From Methylocaldum marinum (GTDB lineage: Bacteria > Pseudomonadota > Gammaproteobacteria > Methylococcales > Methylococcaceae): DNA of 64,000 nucleotides. The stretch covers positions 5,655,501-5,719,500 of the forward strand of contig NZ_AP017928.1 of NCBI RefSeq assembly GCF_003584645.1. Direction: 5' to 3'. The translations under genes and the position numbers were made by a program. The notes below the pieces were generated by a model. It searched no databases. It worked only from the letters and a program-made list of their open reading frames with translations, and was not told where the DNA came from. Of the stretch, positions 8,965 to 18,149 are shown in pieces (the first letter of the stretch is position 1; each line of letters starts with the position of its first letter).

Positions 8965-9726
8965 TCAGCGGTTCTCACCAATCGTAGCGAGTTGTTTCAA
9001 CTGGGCTCTTACCGCGGGAAGGTGGCGGCGGCTGATTTCCAGGGTCTCGCAAATGCCTCTGAGGCGAAGCGCCATTCCGCCGGAGGCGGATTTTTCCAAT
9101 GCGATGATATGCTCGACCGCCGCCAGGGCGTTGCGGTGGACTCGAATGAATGTGTTTCCGAACTCTTCTTCCAGAGACTTCAGCGAGTCGTCAATCAAAG
9201 TTTCTCCGTCGGGGGTTCTTACCGTCGTATATTTTTGTTCGGCGCGGAAGTACAGCACCGTATCGAGCGGAATCAAGCGAATGTCGCCATGGCTGTAGAT
9301 GCATAAATGGCTGCGGGTCGACTGCCCGGCCGGCAGGGCTTCCGCGAACTGTTTCCACGCGATTTCGGTAAAGCGTTCCGCCTTGCGCAAGGCGGCGGCC
9401 AGGCGGTCCTTGCGCACCGGTTTGAGGAGATAATCGATCGCGCTGACCTCGAAGGCTTGCAACGCATATTCGTCGTAAGCCGTGGTGAACACCACGGCCG
9501 GCGGCTGCGGAAAACGGGCCAGTTCGCGCGCGGTCTGGATGCCGTCGATCCACGGCATGCGGATGTCCAGGAGAACCGCGTCGGGCCGGGTTCGAGCGGC
9601 GAGTCTCAGGGCCTGTTCGCCGTCGGCGGCTTCGCCCACGACGGTCAGGGTCGAATCGATCTCGCTGAGCACATCCCGCAATCGGCTTCGAGCCGGCGCT
9701 TCATCATCGACGATCAGGATTTTCAT
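8965..9726 (-). CDS. algR: LytTR-family response regulator, AlgR type
   Basis: A 253-residue two-component regulator. Residues 1-120 are a receiver domain with the acidic pocket (VDDEAPAR), the phosphorylation site in AVLLDIRMP and the conserved Thr and Lys ([19 protein letters not shown]). Residues 145-245 are a LytTR DNA-binding domain ([27 protein letters not shown]). AlgR of Pseudomonas, next to hemC in the same way, controls alginate, twitching motility and virulence; which genes are controlled here is not visible. The start overlaps the kinase gene by 23 bases, so the pair is translationally linked. Confidence 0.9.
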   Translation of the reverse strand: MKILIVDDEAPARSRLRDVLSEIDSTLTVVGEAADGEQALRLAARTRPDAVLLDIRMPWIDGIQTARELARFPQPPAVVFTTAYDEYALQAFEVSAIDYLLKPVRKDRLAAALRKAERFTEIAWKQFAEALPAGQSTRSHLCIYSHGDIRLIPLDTVLYFRAEQKYTTVRTPDGETLIDDSLKSLEEEFGNTFIRVHRNALAAVEHIIALEKSASGGMALRLRGICETLEISRRHLPAVRAQLKQLATIGENR

Positions 9727-10864
9727 GATGTTTCGGGCGATAAGGAAAGACCATTCGGACTTGGTAACAATTGTCGACTACGCTGGTCAGGAGACGCGCC
9801 TCGCCCGGAAAGCAGGCTTCGAGACGTGCGCCTAGATTGGCCAGGGCTACCCGCGTGCCCCGGCGCGAGCGCCTCGCATCCACTTGCGGCAGGGTGTTTT
9901 TTACCGTAAGCACGAGTTGATGTTTGGCGAGTTGGCCGCCGATCTCGATCGCGCCTCCGGACTGGGATGGTTCGATGCCGTGATATATCGCATTTTCCAC
10001 CAGCGGCTGGATGCTGAGAGGAGGGATCAATGCATCCTCCGGAGCGTTCTTCAGAAGCCAGGTAACGCGGAGACGTTCGCCGAGGCGCTGCCGCTCGATG
10101 TTCAGATACTGGCAGGTGAGGCCGACTTCGTCCTTCAGCGTCACCCACTTGGCCTCTTTCCTAAGTACCGCGCGAAACAGCTCGGCCAAATCCAGCAGAA
10201 GTTCTTCCGCCATTTTCGGATCGTTGCGAGTCAGGCTGGCGATGGTGTTGAGACTGTTGAACAGAAAATGGGGGCGCATCCGCGCCTGCAGCGCATCCAG
10301 CCGGGCTTCCCCCTCCGCCCGGATTTGCTGGCGCCAGCGCGACTGGATGTAGAGGTAGCGCAGCCAGGCCGCCGTCACGAGACCGCTGACTCCGAGGGCT
10401 TTCAAATATTCGATGCCGTCGATAGTTCGGGAGGAAACCGCAAGTCCCGGATTCAGCGGACCATCACGGGTCAGCCAGGTCATGAGCAAGGTCGCCGCCT
10501 GAATGACGGAAAAGGTCGCAATTCCGCTCCAAAACGCGTCGAGCCGGACCAGCCACGGGCGTATGCCGCACAAGAGGAACCCGCTGCTCAGCGCGATCCA
10601 GACGATGAACAGCGAGCGCAGCCCCAAGTCGGACCAGAAGCCGTACTCGGGGGAAGAATCGGCAAGCGTCAGAACGAAGGCCAGCAACTCCGACGAAACG
10701 ACCAGCGTCAAGGCGGTCGAGAGGCTGCAAAAGTCGGGAAGAAAGGATTCGGCGGTCCGGCCGGTTCCTGACTTTGCCTGGCGGGAGTCTGCCGATGTTT
10801 TCTCCGAGCCGGGACCGTTTGGCGTCAACTTTGGTCTGTCTTGCGCGGTTTTTCGCCGTTGCAT
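9704..10864 (-). CDS. algZ: LytS/AlgZ-type sensor histidine kinase
   Basis: Sensor partner of the adjacent LytTR regulator. After a charged 45-residue cytoplasmic start come about four to five transmembrane helices (residues 45-175) without an obvious ligand-binding loop, then a His_kinase domain with the phospho-acceptor His in RPHFLFNSLNTIASL and an ATPase domain with PLVENAIYHGIE and a degenerate glycine-rich end. This is the plan of AlgZ/FimS. The ATG at 10864 follows a GAAAG stretch; a TTG four codons upstream (10876) is possible. Confidence 0.87.
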   Translation of the reverse strand: MQRRKTAQDRPKLTPNGPGSEKTSADSRQAKSGTGRTAESFLPDFCSLSTALTLVVSSELLAFVLTLADSSPEYGFWSDLGLRSLFIVWIALSSGFLLCGIRPWLVRLDAFWSGIATFSVIQAATLLMTWLTRDGPLNPGLAVSSRTIDGIEYLKALGVSGLVTAAWLRYLYIQSRWRQQIRAEGEARLDALQARMRPHFLFNSLNTIASLTRNDPKMAEELLLDLAELFRAVLRKEAKWVTLKDEVGLTCQYLNIERQRLGERLRVTWLLKNAPEDALIPPLSIQPLVENAIYHGIEPSQSGGAIEIGGQLAKHQLVLTVKNTLPQVDARRSRRGTRVALANLGARLEACFPGEARLLTSVVDNCYQVRMVFPYRPKHHENPDRR

Positions 10865-11232
10865 CGATACTTTCAACGATTAAATGTTCAGATGAGCATT
10901 CGAGGAATCGGACAAAGGGATTCGTTGCCAAACAGAAAGTTTAGAAGCCGTGTAACAAACTTGCTTGGTGGTAGACTCGAGCTTGTGTGACGCCCTCGGT
11001 TCGAAATCTTCGGCGAGCGGAATCCGGTGCGGGGAGCGCGTTCGTGGCGGATCTGCCGCTCACCGCCATCGAATCGGACGCCATCCTGGAGCGTACCGCC
11101 TTACGCTGTCTGCTACATTCGTCGCGGTCGGACAGGGCGGATTCCCCGGCGTACGCTACACATTCCTCTTGCCGCTCAGTCAAAATACGTATCATCTAGG
11201 CTGATGCAGCAACATTCTTTTGGATCGAACAC
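10865..11232. other. Intergenic region between the divergent algZ and yihY genes
   Basis: About 370 bases. Short open frames on both strands lack family features and Shine-Dalgarno sites. The region must hold the promoters of the kinase-hem operon and of the yihY gene, but I could not place a convincing -35/-10 pair. Confidence 0.4.
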
Positions 11233-12519
11233 ATGAAAAGCCGGCCTTGGCCATCGATTAACCGGGAGTCGCTCCGCAGTGGGTTCGGCGTCCTCAGCGC
11301 TTTGATCAGAAGGCTTATAAGCGACGTACAAAAGGGCGGTTTGGATTACCGCGCGATGAGTCTCGTCTATACAACGCTGCTGTCGCTGGCCCCGCTGCTG
11401 GCGGTCAGCTTTTCGGTACTCAAGGCGTTCGGCGTGCACAATGAAATGGAGCCGTTATTGCTGGAGCTGGTGGCGCCGTTGGGGCGGCAAGGCGAGGAAA
11501 TCGTTGAACGCGTCCTTGGATTCGTCACCAATATGAGAGTCGGCGTATTGGGTTTCGTGGGCTTTGCCATGCTGTTCTACATCGTTCTGTCTCTGCTGCA
11601 AAAAATCGAGGAGTCTTTCAACTATGTGTGGAGAGCCAAGAAATTACGCAGTTTTCAAAGGCGCTTCAGCGACTATCTGAGCGTACTTCTGGTGGGACCG
11701 GTACTGGTTTTCTCCGCGCTTGGTCTCATGGCGTCCATGGCCAGCACCGAAATCGCGCAGACGATCATCAGCCAGGAGCCTTTCGGAACTCTCTACTACC
11801 TGCTCGGACTGATTTTGCCGTACCTCCTGATCATCGGCGCTTTCACGTTTGCCTATCGGTTTCTCCCGAACACCAATGTGAACTTGCGCTCGGCTCTGGT
11901 CGGAGGCTTTGCTGCGGCTCTCGGCTGGCGGGCGGCGGGCTGGCTGTTCGCCGAGTTCGTCGCCAACTCGGCCAAGTACGAGGCCATTTATTCCAGCTTT
12001 GCGATTCTAGTCGTCTTTATGATCTGGATTTACGTGAGCTGGCTGATCCTGTTGATCGGCGCCCAGATTTCTTTTTATCACCAACATCCGCGCTACATCT
12101 ATCTGGCCGAGCGCGAAGTCACGCTCTGCTTTCATCTGTTCGAACGCCTGAGTTTCCTGATCATGTACTTGATCGCGGATCACTTTCACCGGGGAGAGCG
12201 ACCCTGGACGGTCGAAACCCTGAGCCAGCGGCTTGCTCTTCCGGATCTCGTGATCGAAAAGATCGTGGACGTGTTCAAGGCGCGAAATCTGATTCTGGTC
12301 GCGGCGGAAACCCAGGCGGGACTGATCCCTGCCCGAGACTTGTCGACCATGGCCGTCAACGAAATCCTGGAAGCGATACGAACGTCGCCGACCGAAGCGT
12401 TGCCCATCAACAAGGACGCTCTTTCGGTATCCGCGGTCGATCATCTATTGGCAAAATTGCACACATGCACAGTGCAGGCCGCCGAGGGTGTTTCTCTCAA
12501 GGATTTGGTCGATGCCTAG
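11233..12519 (+). CDS. YihY/BrkB family inner-membrane protein
   Basis: A 428-residue polytopic membrane protein with about six transmembrane helices in residues 40-290 and a cytoplasmic C-terminal region (290-428) that includes a winged-helix-like segment (VETLSQRLALPDLVIEKIVDVF). Motifs DYRAMSLVYTTLLSLAPLLA and FLPNTNVNLRSALVGGFAAA are typical of the UPF0761/YihY family. The old ribonuclease BN label of this family is known to be wrong; its true role is uncertain, with transport or envelope functions proposed. The extra C-terminal domain is found in the longer proteobacterial members. Confidence 0.9.
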   Translation: MKSRPWPSINRESLRSGFGVLSALIRRLISDVQKGGLDYRAMSLVYTTLLSLAPLLAVSFSVLKAFGVHNEMEPLLLELVAPLGRQGEEIVERVLGFVTNMRVGVLGFVGFAMLFYIVLSLLQKIEESFNYVWRAKKLRSFQRRFSDYLSVLLVGPVLVFSALGLMASMASTEIAQTIISQEPFGTLYYLLGLILPYLLIIGAFTFAYRFLPNTNVNLRSALVGGFAAALGWRAAGWLFAEFVANSAKYEAIYSSFAILVVFMIWIYVSWLILLIGAQISFYHQHPRYIYLAEREVTLCFHLFERLSFLIMYLIADHFHRGERPWTVETLSQRLALPDLVIEKIVDVFKARNLILVAAETQAGLIPARDLSTMAVNEILEAIRTSPTEALPINKDALSVSAVDHLLAKLHTCTVQAAEGVSLKDLVDA

Positions 12520-12632
12520 CCGCCGCCTCCTGCATGCGTGGGTGTTGCGCGGGGACCCGCTGCAAGCCGCAGCGAATTCGTCCGCAAGCCTCGTTGCAGA
12601 CGTCAAACGAACCCCTTTCGGAGCACGACCCG

Positions 12633-13586
12633 ATGAAATGGCTCGGAGCTGAGCAGATCAACGAATGCCTTGATTACCCGTCTTTGGTGGACTGGCTGGA
12701 AACTGCCCACGGCAGCGATATAGACGCAATGGACGACCTGCTGCTGAGCCGATCGGCCGAGGAACGCCCGACCCGGCATTTTCTCCTGCGAGCCGCCTGG
12801 CAAAGCGATCTGGGCGTGGGCGCGAAGCTGGTGACGGTGTTTCCGGATAATCAAACGCTTGGATTACCTTCGGTACAAGGTCTTTATATTCTGTTCGCGG
12901 TGGACGATGGCCGTCCTTTGAGCTGTCTCGACGGTACCGCGCTCACCCTGTGGAAAACGGCCGCCGACTCCGCACTGGCTGCGCGGCATTTGGCCCGCGA
13001 GGGCGCCGGGACGCTGCTCATGGTCGGCGCCGGCGCCATGGCGCCTCACCTGATTCAAGCCCATCTGGCGGTCCGCCCTTCGATCGAATCGGTATGGATC
13101 TGGAACCGCACGCCGGAGCGTGCGGAACGGCTGGCGAACGCCTTGACCGATTTGAGAGCGCCGGTATGCACAGTGGCGGATTTGGAGCGGGCGGTACGCG
13201 AGGCCGACATTATTGCCTGCGCAACCATGAGCACTGCGCCCCTGATTCGGGGCGAATGGCTCAGACCGGGAACTCATCTCGACCTGGTCGGCGCGTTCAC
13301 GCCGGATATGCGGGAGGCCGACGACACCGCCATCCGCCGTGCCAAGATCTTCGTCGATTCGCGCGAGACCACCATCGCCCAGATCGGCGAACTCTTGATT
13401 CCCATCCGTGACGGCGTGATCTCCGAGGCGGATATCCTGGCCGATCACTTCCAGCTATGCCGCGGCGTTCATCCGGGCCGGCGGGCCGCCGCCGAAATCA
13501 CGCTGTTCAAGAATGGCGGCGGCGGTCATCTGGATCTGATGACGGCGCGCTTTATCCTCGAACGAGCGGATCATCGCGAAGGATGA
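12633..13586 (+). CDS. Ornithine cyclodeaminase / mu-crystallin family oxidoreductase
   Basis: A 317-residue NAD(P)-binding enzyme of the OCD/mu-crystallin family, which includes ornithine cyclodeaminase, alanine dehydrogenase and pyrroline-2-carboxylate reductase. Seen are the dinucleotide-binding glycines in LLMVGAGAMAPHLIQAHL, WNRTPERAERLA, and the family block VGAFTPDMREADD. The C-terminal family signature, usually like FKSVGxAxxDLA, reads FKNGGGGHLDLMTA here, so the substrate may differ from the model enzymes. The frame stays open far upstream into the yihY gene, but the ATG at 12633 is where the conserved fold begins (MKWLGAEQI). It lies 113 bases after yihY on the same strand. Confidence 0.88.
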   Translation: MKWLGAEQINECLDYPSLVDWLETAHGSDIDAMDDLLLSRSAEERPTRHFLLRAAWQSDLGVGAKLVTVFPDNQTLGLPSVQGLYILFAVDDGRPLSCLDGTALTLWKTAADSALAARHLAREGAGTLLMVGAGAMAPHLIQAHLAVRPSIESVWIWNRTPERAERLANALTDLRAPVCTVADLERAVREADIIACATMSTAPLIRGEWLRPGTHLDLVGAFTPDMREADDTAIRRAKIFVDSRETTIAQIGELLIPIRDGVISEADILADHFQLCRGVHPGRRAAAEITLFKNGGGGHLDLMTARFILERADHREG

Positions 13587-13988
13587 GGGCCGACGAATTT
13601 CGGACCGCTGCCTAGACCGCAACGGGCGCTGTCGCCTCTTTAAGGAGGCCCTGCCTAAGCCCTCTTCCTCGGGGACAAATCGGCGGGGCGAGGCGCAACG
13701 CGACGAGCGGGCAGGGCCGGGGATGGGCTGCCCCGGACTCGCGAGCGAAGCGGGACAGCGTCGCGAGGCCGATTTACTCGCCTCATCCCTGAGTCTCGCC
13801 CTTCGGGCCGTGCTTCGCACGTTCCCGTTCGCTCCCGGCGAACGGGTGCACGCGTGAGCGCCGCTTGCGGCTCCGCACAGGGAATGTGCGGCGTGATCGG
13901 GTTGGGTGGGCTTGTTGGCTCCATCAGTTGCACAGGTCGCTTCTCCGAATTGGAGACTTAATCAGCGCTTCCTAAAGCCGTCGATAAG
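13587..13988. repeat. Non-coding stretch dense in short inverted repeats
   Basis: No gene is supported in these 400 bases. Between about 13630 and 13900 many short palindromes follow each other, for example CGTGCTTCGCACG, CGTTCGCTCCCGGCGAACG, GCCGCTTGCGGC and CGCACAGGGAATGTGCG. An open minus-strand frame of 92 codons runs through them, but its Arg/Pro-rich product looks like translated repeat. The pattern fits a REP-like or MITE-like dispersed element between two convergent genes; whether it is repeated elsewhere cannot be seen here. Confidence 0.5.
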
Positions 13989-15536
13989 CTAGAACGTGCT
14001 CTCGGTCACCTCGACTTCGTCCAGGTTCAATACGGCCTTCACGCCCGAAAAGCTTTGCCCTATACCTAGGCGAATGCCCACCGGCTCTGCCACGGTCGAA
14101 TCCCAGTTGTAGCGAGCGACTTCCGAGTCGCTGTTGCCGTTGTCGAAATAAAGCACGGCCGTTGCCTCGCGAGTGCCGACACGGAGCAGGCGGAGCATCC
14201 AATACCGCCACCTTCCCGTGTCTATCGTTTCCGCGCTGCTTATGCCGCCGGTACTGCCGTCCCACTTCTTGCCCGCAATCCCCGCATAGATCGAATCTCC
14301 GGTTCGGCGCAAGCGGGCAGCGGCGGCGAGCGGAGTACTGGCCTGATTCAGGAAATGCAGCAGATAGGCCTGTTTGTCCACCGGGAGTTCCAGCTTGTCG
14401 GGACGCACCCACCCGCCGACCCGCCATTCGAAACGGCCCGCGGGTAGGCCCCGTTCGATCGCCGCCTGCTGCGAGCCGGACTCGGTATTCGATTCGTCCG
14501 TTGCCCTGAAGCTGTGCGTACCGGCCAAGGCCAAGGTCGCATCATTGGCGATGGTCGTCCCGGAACCGGTGGTGCTGGTTCGTTTGGTCCAATCTGTGGG
14601 CACGTCCCGGCCATCCTCGAAGGTCAAGTTGTATGTTACTGCCGCCTGGTTCGGCACGGCGATGGTTTCGCTGGCTTTGCTGTGCCCGGCCAGGTCGTAT
14701 ACGCGGGCTGCCAGCCTATCGCAATTGCCGGGAAGATTTCGTAGCACGATGCCGTACTGGAGGTCGGTACGGTTGTCGGCGGCCATGTTCGAAGTCTGGT
14801 AGCCTTCCACGGCAATGTCGTTGACGAAGGCCAAGTCATCGGAGTTGCCCTCGTTGATGGTCGTTTTATCGTTGAGATCCACTCGCCGGGTTTGCAGCAT
14901 GGTCGAACCGTTCATGATGTCCACTTCCACCCGCGAAAGATCCCCCTCCTTTTTGCTCGGAAGGCTGAAATTCAGCCGCGCCGCCATCGCGCCGTTCGCC
15001 TGACGGTTGAAGCGGGGATTGGCTGGAGCGGTCAGGTTGTCGGTGTCTTCGTAAGGCAGAAAGAGCAGAGGGTGCCGACTGCTGGACTGCTCTGAATTGC
15101 CCTGGCGGAATTCGAGGTGAAGATGGCAGTAGGTGGCGCCGTCGTCGCCGAGTTTTGGGCCCCGCTTTACTTGCACGTCTTTTTTGAGTCCGTCAGCGAT
15201 CGATTGAAGATGAAGATAATAAACGTATACCTCGCCGCGGGTGGCGTCATTCACCTTGAGGACGACATGACGGGAGTTCCACCTCGGGGGCTCGGCGCTC
15301 CCAAAGCCGATTACCGTGCCATCGGCCACGGCATGCACCTCGGTGCCGCATTCGCCGGGCAGATCCACGCCGTCATGCATGTCCCAGCGCGAATTGTTGA
15401 TGCGTGGACCGAACGAGGTGTTCATCGGGTCCTGGGTGGCGCTGTTGCTGATCGGCCAAACATAGGTGGTGGCCTTCGCCCACAGCGGGGAGGGAAGGAA
15501 TAAGCATAAAATCAAAAAGGCCGGGAAGTGTTGCAT
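13989..15536 (-). CDS. Secreted M23-family metallopeptidase with C-terminal beta-rich domain
   Basis: A 515-residue exported protein: signal peptide (about 1-20, ending PLWA), then an M23 (LytM-like) zinc peptidase domain with ligands H54 and D58 in MHDGVDLPG, a further His at 109 and the HLH pair at 138-140. M23 enzymes cut peptide cross-links of murein. Residues 200-310 and 310-515 are two beta-rich regions, the last resembling a concanavalin-like binding domain (FEDG near its start, LNLDEVEVTES at the end). I chose the ATG at 15536 because AAGGAG sits seven bases ahead of it; the ATG six codons upstream has none. No secretion or lysis partner lies beside it. Confidence 0.85.
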   Translation of the reverse strand: MQHFPAFLILCLFLPSPLWAKATTYVWPISNSATQDPMNTSFGPRINNSRWDMHDGVDLPGECGTEVHAVADGTVIGFGSAEPPRWNSRHVVLKVNDATRGEVYVYYLHLQSIADGLKKDVQVKRGPKLGDDGATYCHLHLEFRQGNSEQSSSRHPLLFLPYEDTDNLTAPANPRFNRQANGAMAARLNFSLPSKKEGDLSRVEVDIMNGSTMLQTRRVDLNDKTTINEGNSDDLAFVNDIAVEGYQTSNMAADNRTDLQYGIVLRNLPGNCDRLAARVYDLAGHSKASETIAVPNQAAVTYNLTFEDGRDVPTDWTKRTSTTGSGTTIANDATLALAGTHSFRATDESNTESGSQQAAIERGLPAGRFEWRVGGWVRPDKLELPVDKQAYLLHFLNQASTPLAAAARLRRTGDSIYAGIAGKKWDGSTGGISSAETIDTGRWRYWMLRLLRVGTREATAVLYFDNGNSDSEVARYNWDSTVAEPVGIRLGIGQSFSGVKAVLNLDEVEVTESTF

Positions 15537-15874
15537 TATTATTCTCCTTGTCATTGAAATCAGAGTGTTAGAAGACGTTGCCGACCTCCTTTAAAGGCTG
15601 GAGCGGCTTTCGGAGGAGGGGGCCCGCTTCCAATTACTAAAGCAGCACGATCCGGGCAGCGTCAAAGTGAATATTCACGAGTACAAACAGGCGTAATCGA
15701 AAGGAAAAATTGTCTAGGCTACACGGATGCGAGCTTGCGATGGCTAAAGCAGGAACCGGTTGTATTTGGATGAGGGGCGCCGGTGTGCAAACGAATCCGG
15801 CAGTCCAGAAGAGCGAAACCCGTCGCCTGCTCCCGGCAGGAAGGGGCGGACCTTACCGACCGCCTGCCGGCGGC
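15537..15874. other. Intergenic region upstream of the M23 peptidase gene
   Basis: About 340 bases between two minus-strand genes. Apart from the ribosome-binding site AAGGAG at 15544-15549 I see no gene, repeat or clear promoter. Confidence 0.35.
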
Positions 15875-16951
15875 TCAATCTCGGAGGGCTAGCGTTGATT
15901 GTTCGACGGCGTGATAGAAGACGCTCGTGTCCTCGATGAAGTAGTTGAAAAAGCCTCGCTGCACCGGAATCTCGATGGGGACGAGTTCGATTTCGTGGAA
16001 TCCGAGCTTCTCCAGGGGCGCTTTGAGCTGCTCGTTGCGCAGCAGGCGATTGACCAGCTCGATTCGGGCGAGTTGCTGGGCATAGGCTCCGTTGAACCAG
16101 AGCTCCGTTTCCAGGTCCTGAAGTTCTACGAAGCTTTCCGGCAACTCGCCCACCCACCGGTATCGCTGTGGCCGCGGGATATAGATGACATGGGCGGCGC
16201 TCAGTTCCGAGAGAATGAACTGGCGTGCATAGGCGCCGTCAATGTGTTCTTGCGGTTTGCCGTCACGCTGGAATCCGTAGAGACCGAGCCAGAGCGCATC
16301 CCGAACCGCGTCCGCGGTGATTCGCTCCGGTTTGACCGAGGGCAGATCTCCGCTGTCCCGCATCGCCTGAGCGTGCGCATCGTCCGGACGCCGGTTTCGG
16401 CGCTCCTGCTCCACCGTATGGTAGGAGTCCCGTGCAGCGTCGTTCATGTGCAGATGCTCGGTTCCCAAACGCGGACTGAAGCTATTGAAGAAGATGGCGA
16501 TGTCACTGGCATTGAACGCTTCGGCGATTCGATGATAAGTCTCTCTCGGCCGCGTCGGGACGAGAAGTTGGGCGGGAAACCACAGGTCGCCCCATCGTTC
16601 GGGCGGTGTCAGGTACCATTTCGAGAAAAGACGTGTGAAATACTCCGGGACAGCAGGCCGGAAAACGCCTTCACCGCCGAACCAATAGGCCAGCCATGAT
16701 CGCAGCGTCGATGGCGGCAGCCGGCGCCAGATCGCCGAGCGAGCGTCGTCGGCCGATTGCCTGAATTCCTGTTCAAGGTCGTGTCCTTCCAGCCAGCGCC
16801 AAGTCCAATAGATCATGCCGGACGTACAGGAGATGTGCGTCGGTGTTTTTCCTTCCATTCGGGCTGCGTGCAGGAAACCGGCGCCATGGGCATTCGAGCC
16901 GCCTATGCCACCCAAAGCGAAAGCAAGGTTGGTTCGGCCGTTCGTAGGCAT
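15875..16951 (-). CDS. Patatin-like protein with degenerate nucleophile elbow
   Basis: A 358-residue protein that reads like the patatin phospholipase fold: a glycine-rich oxyanion loop near the N-terminus (FALGGIGGSNAHGAGFLHAA), a strand-turn with Ser44 in SCTSGMIYW, and Asp238-Gly239-Ala240 in EHIDGAY, where active patatins have DG(A/G). The elbow is CTSGM rather than the canonical GxSxG, so the catalytic Ser is kept but its small flanking residues are not; activity may be changed or lost. There is no signal peptide. GGAGGG ahead of the ATG supports the start. The gene stands alone between the M23 peptidase and a DNA glycosylase gene. Confidence 0.65.
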   Translation of the reverse strand: MPTNGRTNLAFALGGIGGSNAHGAGFLHAARMEGKTPTHISCTSGMIYWTWRWLEGHDLEQEFRQSADDARSAIWRRLPPSTLRSWLAYWFGGEGVFRPAVPEYFTRLFSKWYLTPPERWGDLWFPAQLLVPTRPRETYHRIAEAFNASDIAIFFNSFSPRLGTEHLHMNDAARDSYHTVEQERRNRRPDDAHAQAMRDSGDLPSVKPERITADAVRDALWLGLYGFQRDGKPQEHIDGAYARQFILSELSAAHVIYIPRPQRYRWVGELPESFVELQDLETELWFNGAYAQQLARIELVNRLLRNEQLKAPLEKLGFHEIELVPIEIPVQRGFFNYFIEDTSVFYHAVEQSTLALRD

Positions 16952-17215
16952 GCTTGTTCCCTCCGGTTTATGATGGGTAGGCTCGACGGCCCGCTCCCGG
17001 ATCGTCCCATGTTCAGTCCTTTTTCCGTCACTGCGTTGCCTATGGCATCTGCCCGGTAGCTACGGCTTCAAGCCGGTGCCTGCAAGCCACGGCTCTGTCC
17101 TCATCAATGAGACTCATTGCCGGGAGAGGAGTTGCGCAACGGCGCTGCCGTATCGGAGTTCGGACGCGTCGCAGGGGCGTATCCGGGCGTTACGGTCGAC
17201 GCGATTTGGAAAGTT

Positions 17216-17821
17216 CTACCGGACGGAAGCGCTGTGTCGAAGGTGGCGGCTGCCGAGTATTTCGAAATCCTCTTTCAGGGTAACGGCAACCCAATCGAAA
17301 CGCAGCGCGGCAGCGGGGTGGTAGGTAACGAAATAATTCTGGCCGTTGCGTGTTTGGACAGTTCCGTGCAGTTGGGACACGGTTGCGGTTTCACCCAGCA
17401 TTTGACGGGCGGCAATCTGTCCGAGCAACACTATGAACTTGGGCGAGATCAGCTCGATTTGCTGCTTCAGCCACAAATTCGTGCAGATTTTCAGTTCGTC
17501 GCGGCGGGGCGTTCGATTCTCCGGCGGGCGGCACTTTACGCAATTGGTGATGAAAAGCCGGTCGCGCGCGATGCCCTGGCTTCGAAAAAGCTGGTCCAGG
17601 TAGCGGCCCGCGGGGCCGACGAACGGACGACCGGTTGCATCCTCCTTGCTGCCGGGGCCTTCACCCAATACCACGATTTCAGCGTTCGCCGGCCCTTCTC
17701 CCGGTACCGCTTGCCGCCGGCTTTGGTGAAGCCGGCATGCGACACACCGGCGAATCCCCCGGGCGAGGTTTTCGAGTTGTTCGCAGGATTCTTCCGCGTC
17801 CACCGGAGCCCTAAACCGCAT
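17216..17821 (-). CDS. Type-4 uracil-DNA glycosylase (Fe-S containing)
   Basis: Removes uracil from DNA to start base-excision repair. The 201-residue protein has motif A as LGEGPGSKEDATGRPFVGPAG, cluster cysteines C-x2-C in RRCVACRLH and C-x15-C starting at VKCRPPENR, and motif B as TYHPAAAL. These are the marks of the family 4 enzymes, which carry a 4Fe-4S cluster. Length is normal. It may be a single-gene unit; the neighbours are unrelated. Confidence 0.9.
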   Translation of the reverse strand: MRFRAPVDAEESCEQLENLARGIRRCVACRLHQSRRQAVPGEGPANAEIVVLGEGPGSKEDATGRPFVGPAGRYLDQLFRSQGIARDRLFITNCVKCRPPENRTPRRDELKICTNLWLKQQIELISPKFIVLLGQIAARQMLGETATVSQLHGTVQTRNGQNYFVTYHPAAALRFDWVAVTLKEDFEILGSRHLRHSASVR

Positions 17822-18149
17822 TCATGTCGGAGAGAGTTTGCAGGCATCTATTGCGCAGACCGGTACGCTGCCCATAAAGTTCAAGGGGCAGTCGGGACGG
17901 AGGAAAAGCGGCTTTTGCAACTCTCTGCTCGGTCAAGAATAACGGTAATAAGTCAGTGCTCTCGCTGATGAGTTTGTTGCGTAAATTTGTTAAATTCGGA
18001 CTGCTAACTCGGCGCGGGTGGCTTCGCTTCCACTCCGCGCAAGACCAGGAATGGTCGGCTACCTCGCGAACAGGAGATCTCGCCAAAGGGTGGGTTTCCA
18101 GGGAGTTGATTCGCGAGGTGTGATTTCAATCAGGACGATGAGGTGGCAA
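17822..18149. other. Intergenic region between divergent DNA glycosylase and Crp/Fnr genes
   Basis: About 330 bases. The frame of the regulator is open back to 18018 but without family features there. An AT-rich patch at 17945-18000 may hold a promoter for the regulator; nothing else was recognised. Confidence 0.35.

Noticed and set aside
11628-12632. N-terminal extension of the cyclodeaminase frame into the yihY gene
   Set aside because: The extra 335 codons are the yihY sequence read in another frame; the conserved fold begins at 12633.
13655-13933. A 92-codon Arg/Pro-rich minus-strand frame
   Set aside because: It runs through the palindrome cluster and looks like translated repeat.
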